64,000 nucleotides of DNA from Nonomuraea endophytica (GTDB taxonomy: Bacteria; Actinomycetota; Actinomycetes; Streptosporangiales; Streptosporangiaceae). The first letter of the stretch is position 1, and each line of letters begins with the position of its first letter. The notes beneath the pieces were generated by a model, which was not told where the DNA came from, did not search any database, and worked only from the letters and a program-made list of their open reading frames with translations. The DNA lies in the NCBI RefSeq assembly GCF_014203235.1, contig NZ_JACHIN010000007.1:408560-472559 (forward strand). Direction: 5' to 3'. Of the stretch, positions 63,816-64,000 are shown piece by piece. The position numbers and the translations under genes were made by a program.

Positions 63816-64000
63816 GCGCCATCTCGCTGAGGGCGCTCTCCAGGAGGCGCAGACGGCACGTCGTTGACATGAAGGTGTCGCCGTATGCGTACGTCGCCCC
63901 CTTCTTCCTGCTGTTCTGCGCCTTCGGGCTGTTCCCGCTCATCTACACCGCATGGGTGTCCCTGCACGAGTGGACGCTGCTGTCCGACGTGCATACGTTC
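63812..64000 (+). CDS. sugar ABC permease, MalF type, N-terminal part
   Basis: The first 63 residues of an importer permease are visible; the gene runs off the window. A basic N-terminus (ALSRRRRRHVVDMKVSPYAY) leads into the first helix (VAPFFLLFCAFGLFPLIYTA) followed by WVSLHEWTLL, typical of CUT1 MalF-type subunits. ATG 63812 overlaps the stop of the binding-protein gene (ATGA). Confidence 0.9.
   Translation, partial: MSAISLRALSRRRRRHVVDMKVSPYAYVAPFFLLFCAFGLFPLIYTAWVSLHEWTLLSDVHTF

Overview
The window is high-GC DNA from an actinomycete, most likely a member of the Streptosporangiaceae (Nonomuraea/Streptosporangium type). The grounds are uniformly G/C-ending codons, frequent GTG starts, ATGA/GTGA gene overlaps, two SAM-dependent methyltransferases of the DUF574 family that is expanded in this group, a fused isobutyryl-CoA mutase, and a glucosyl-3-phosphoglycerate synthase. 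No rRNA, tRNA, insertion sequence, prophage or CRISPR array was seen. The family assignment is inference.

Layout. 1-0.4 kb is the tail of a sugar ABC permease with a strong terminator. 0.4-7.5 kb holds uracil-DNA glycosylase, a DoxX protein, a NarL-type two-component pair, a thiamine-binding-like protein, a short-repeat exported protein and a flavin monooxygenase with operator-like dyads. 7.5-10.9 kb is sparse and repeat-rich, with a DUF574 methyltransferase and a Cys-rich unknown. 10.9-16.5 kb is an oligopeptide ABC operon with fused ATPases. 16.7-22.8 kb is glgX-treY-treZ (glycogen to trehalose). 22.9-32 kb carries MscL, a PLP dehydratase, a large NACHT-LRR STAND NTPase, prolyl aminopeptidase, PAP2 phosphatase, a universal stress protein, and a glycosyltransferase plus GpgS.

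33-43.5 kb is a coherent glycoside uptake and catabolism locus: Gfo/Idh oxidoreductase, two related zinc-type dehydrogenases, a GH63 hydrolase resembling glucosylglycerate hydrolase, two TIM-barrel isomerases, a sugar ABC importer and a ROK repressor. 43.5-50.7 kb has a metal/corrinoid-binding-like protein, a second DUF574 enzyme, Tpx, PoxB-like and IcmF. 50.7-55.3 kb has a CHAP protein that appears to start at CTG, then PP2C phosphatase / HTH-N6-adenine methylase / Ser-Thr kinase. 55.3-64 kb has an MFS exporter, an orphan response regulator, an ABC exporter (FtsX-like), and the first genes of a LacI-type-controlled sugar ABC operon running off the edge.

Most notable signals: the NACHT-LRR protein; the methylase-kinase-phosphatase neighbourhood; a 78-nt palindrome-bearing in-frame insertion in treY; the CTG start that restores a catalytic cysteine; hairpins with different arms but identical GCGAAGC-containing loops; and many short tandem arrays, each with its own unit, in the gene-free gaps.
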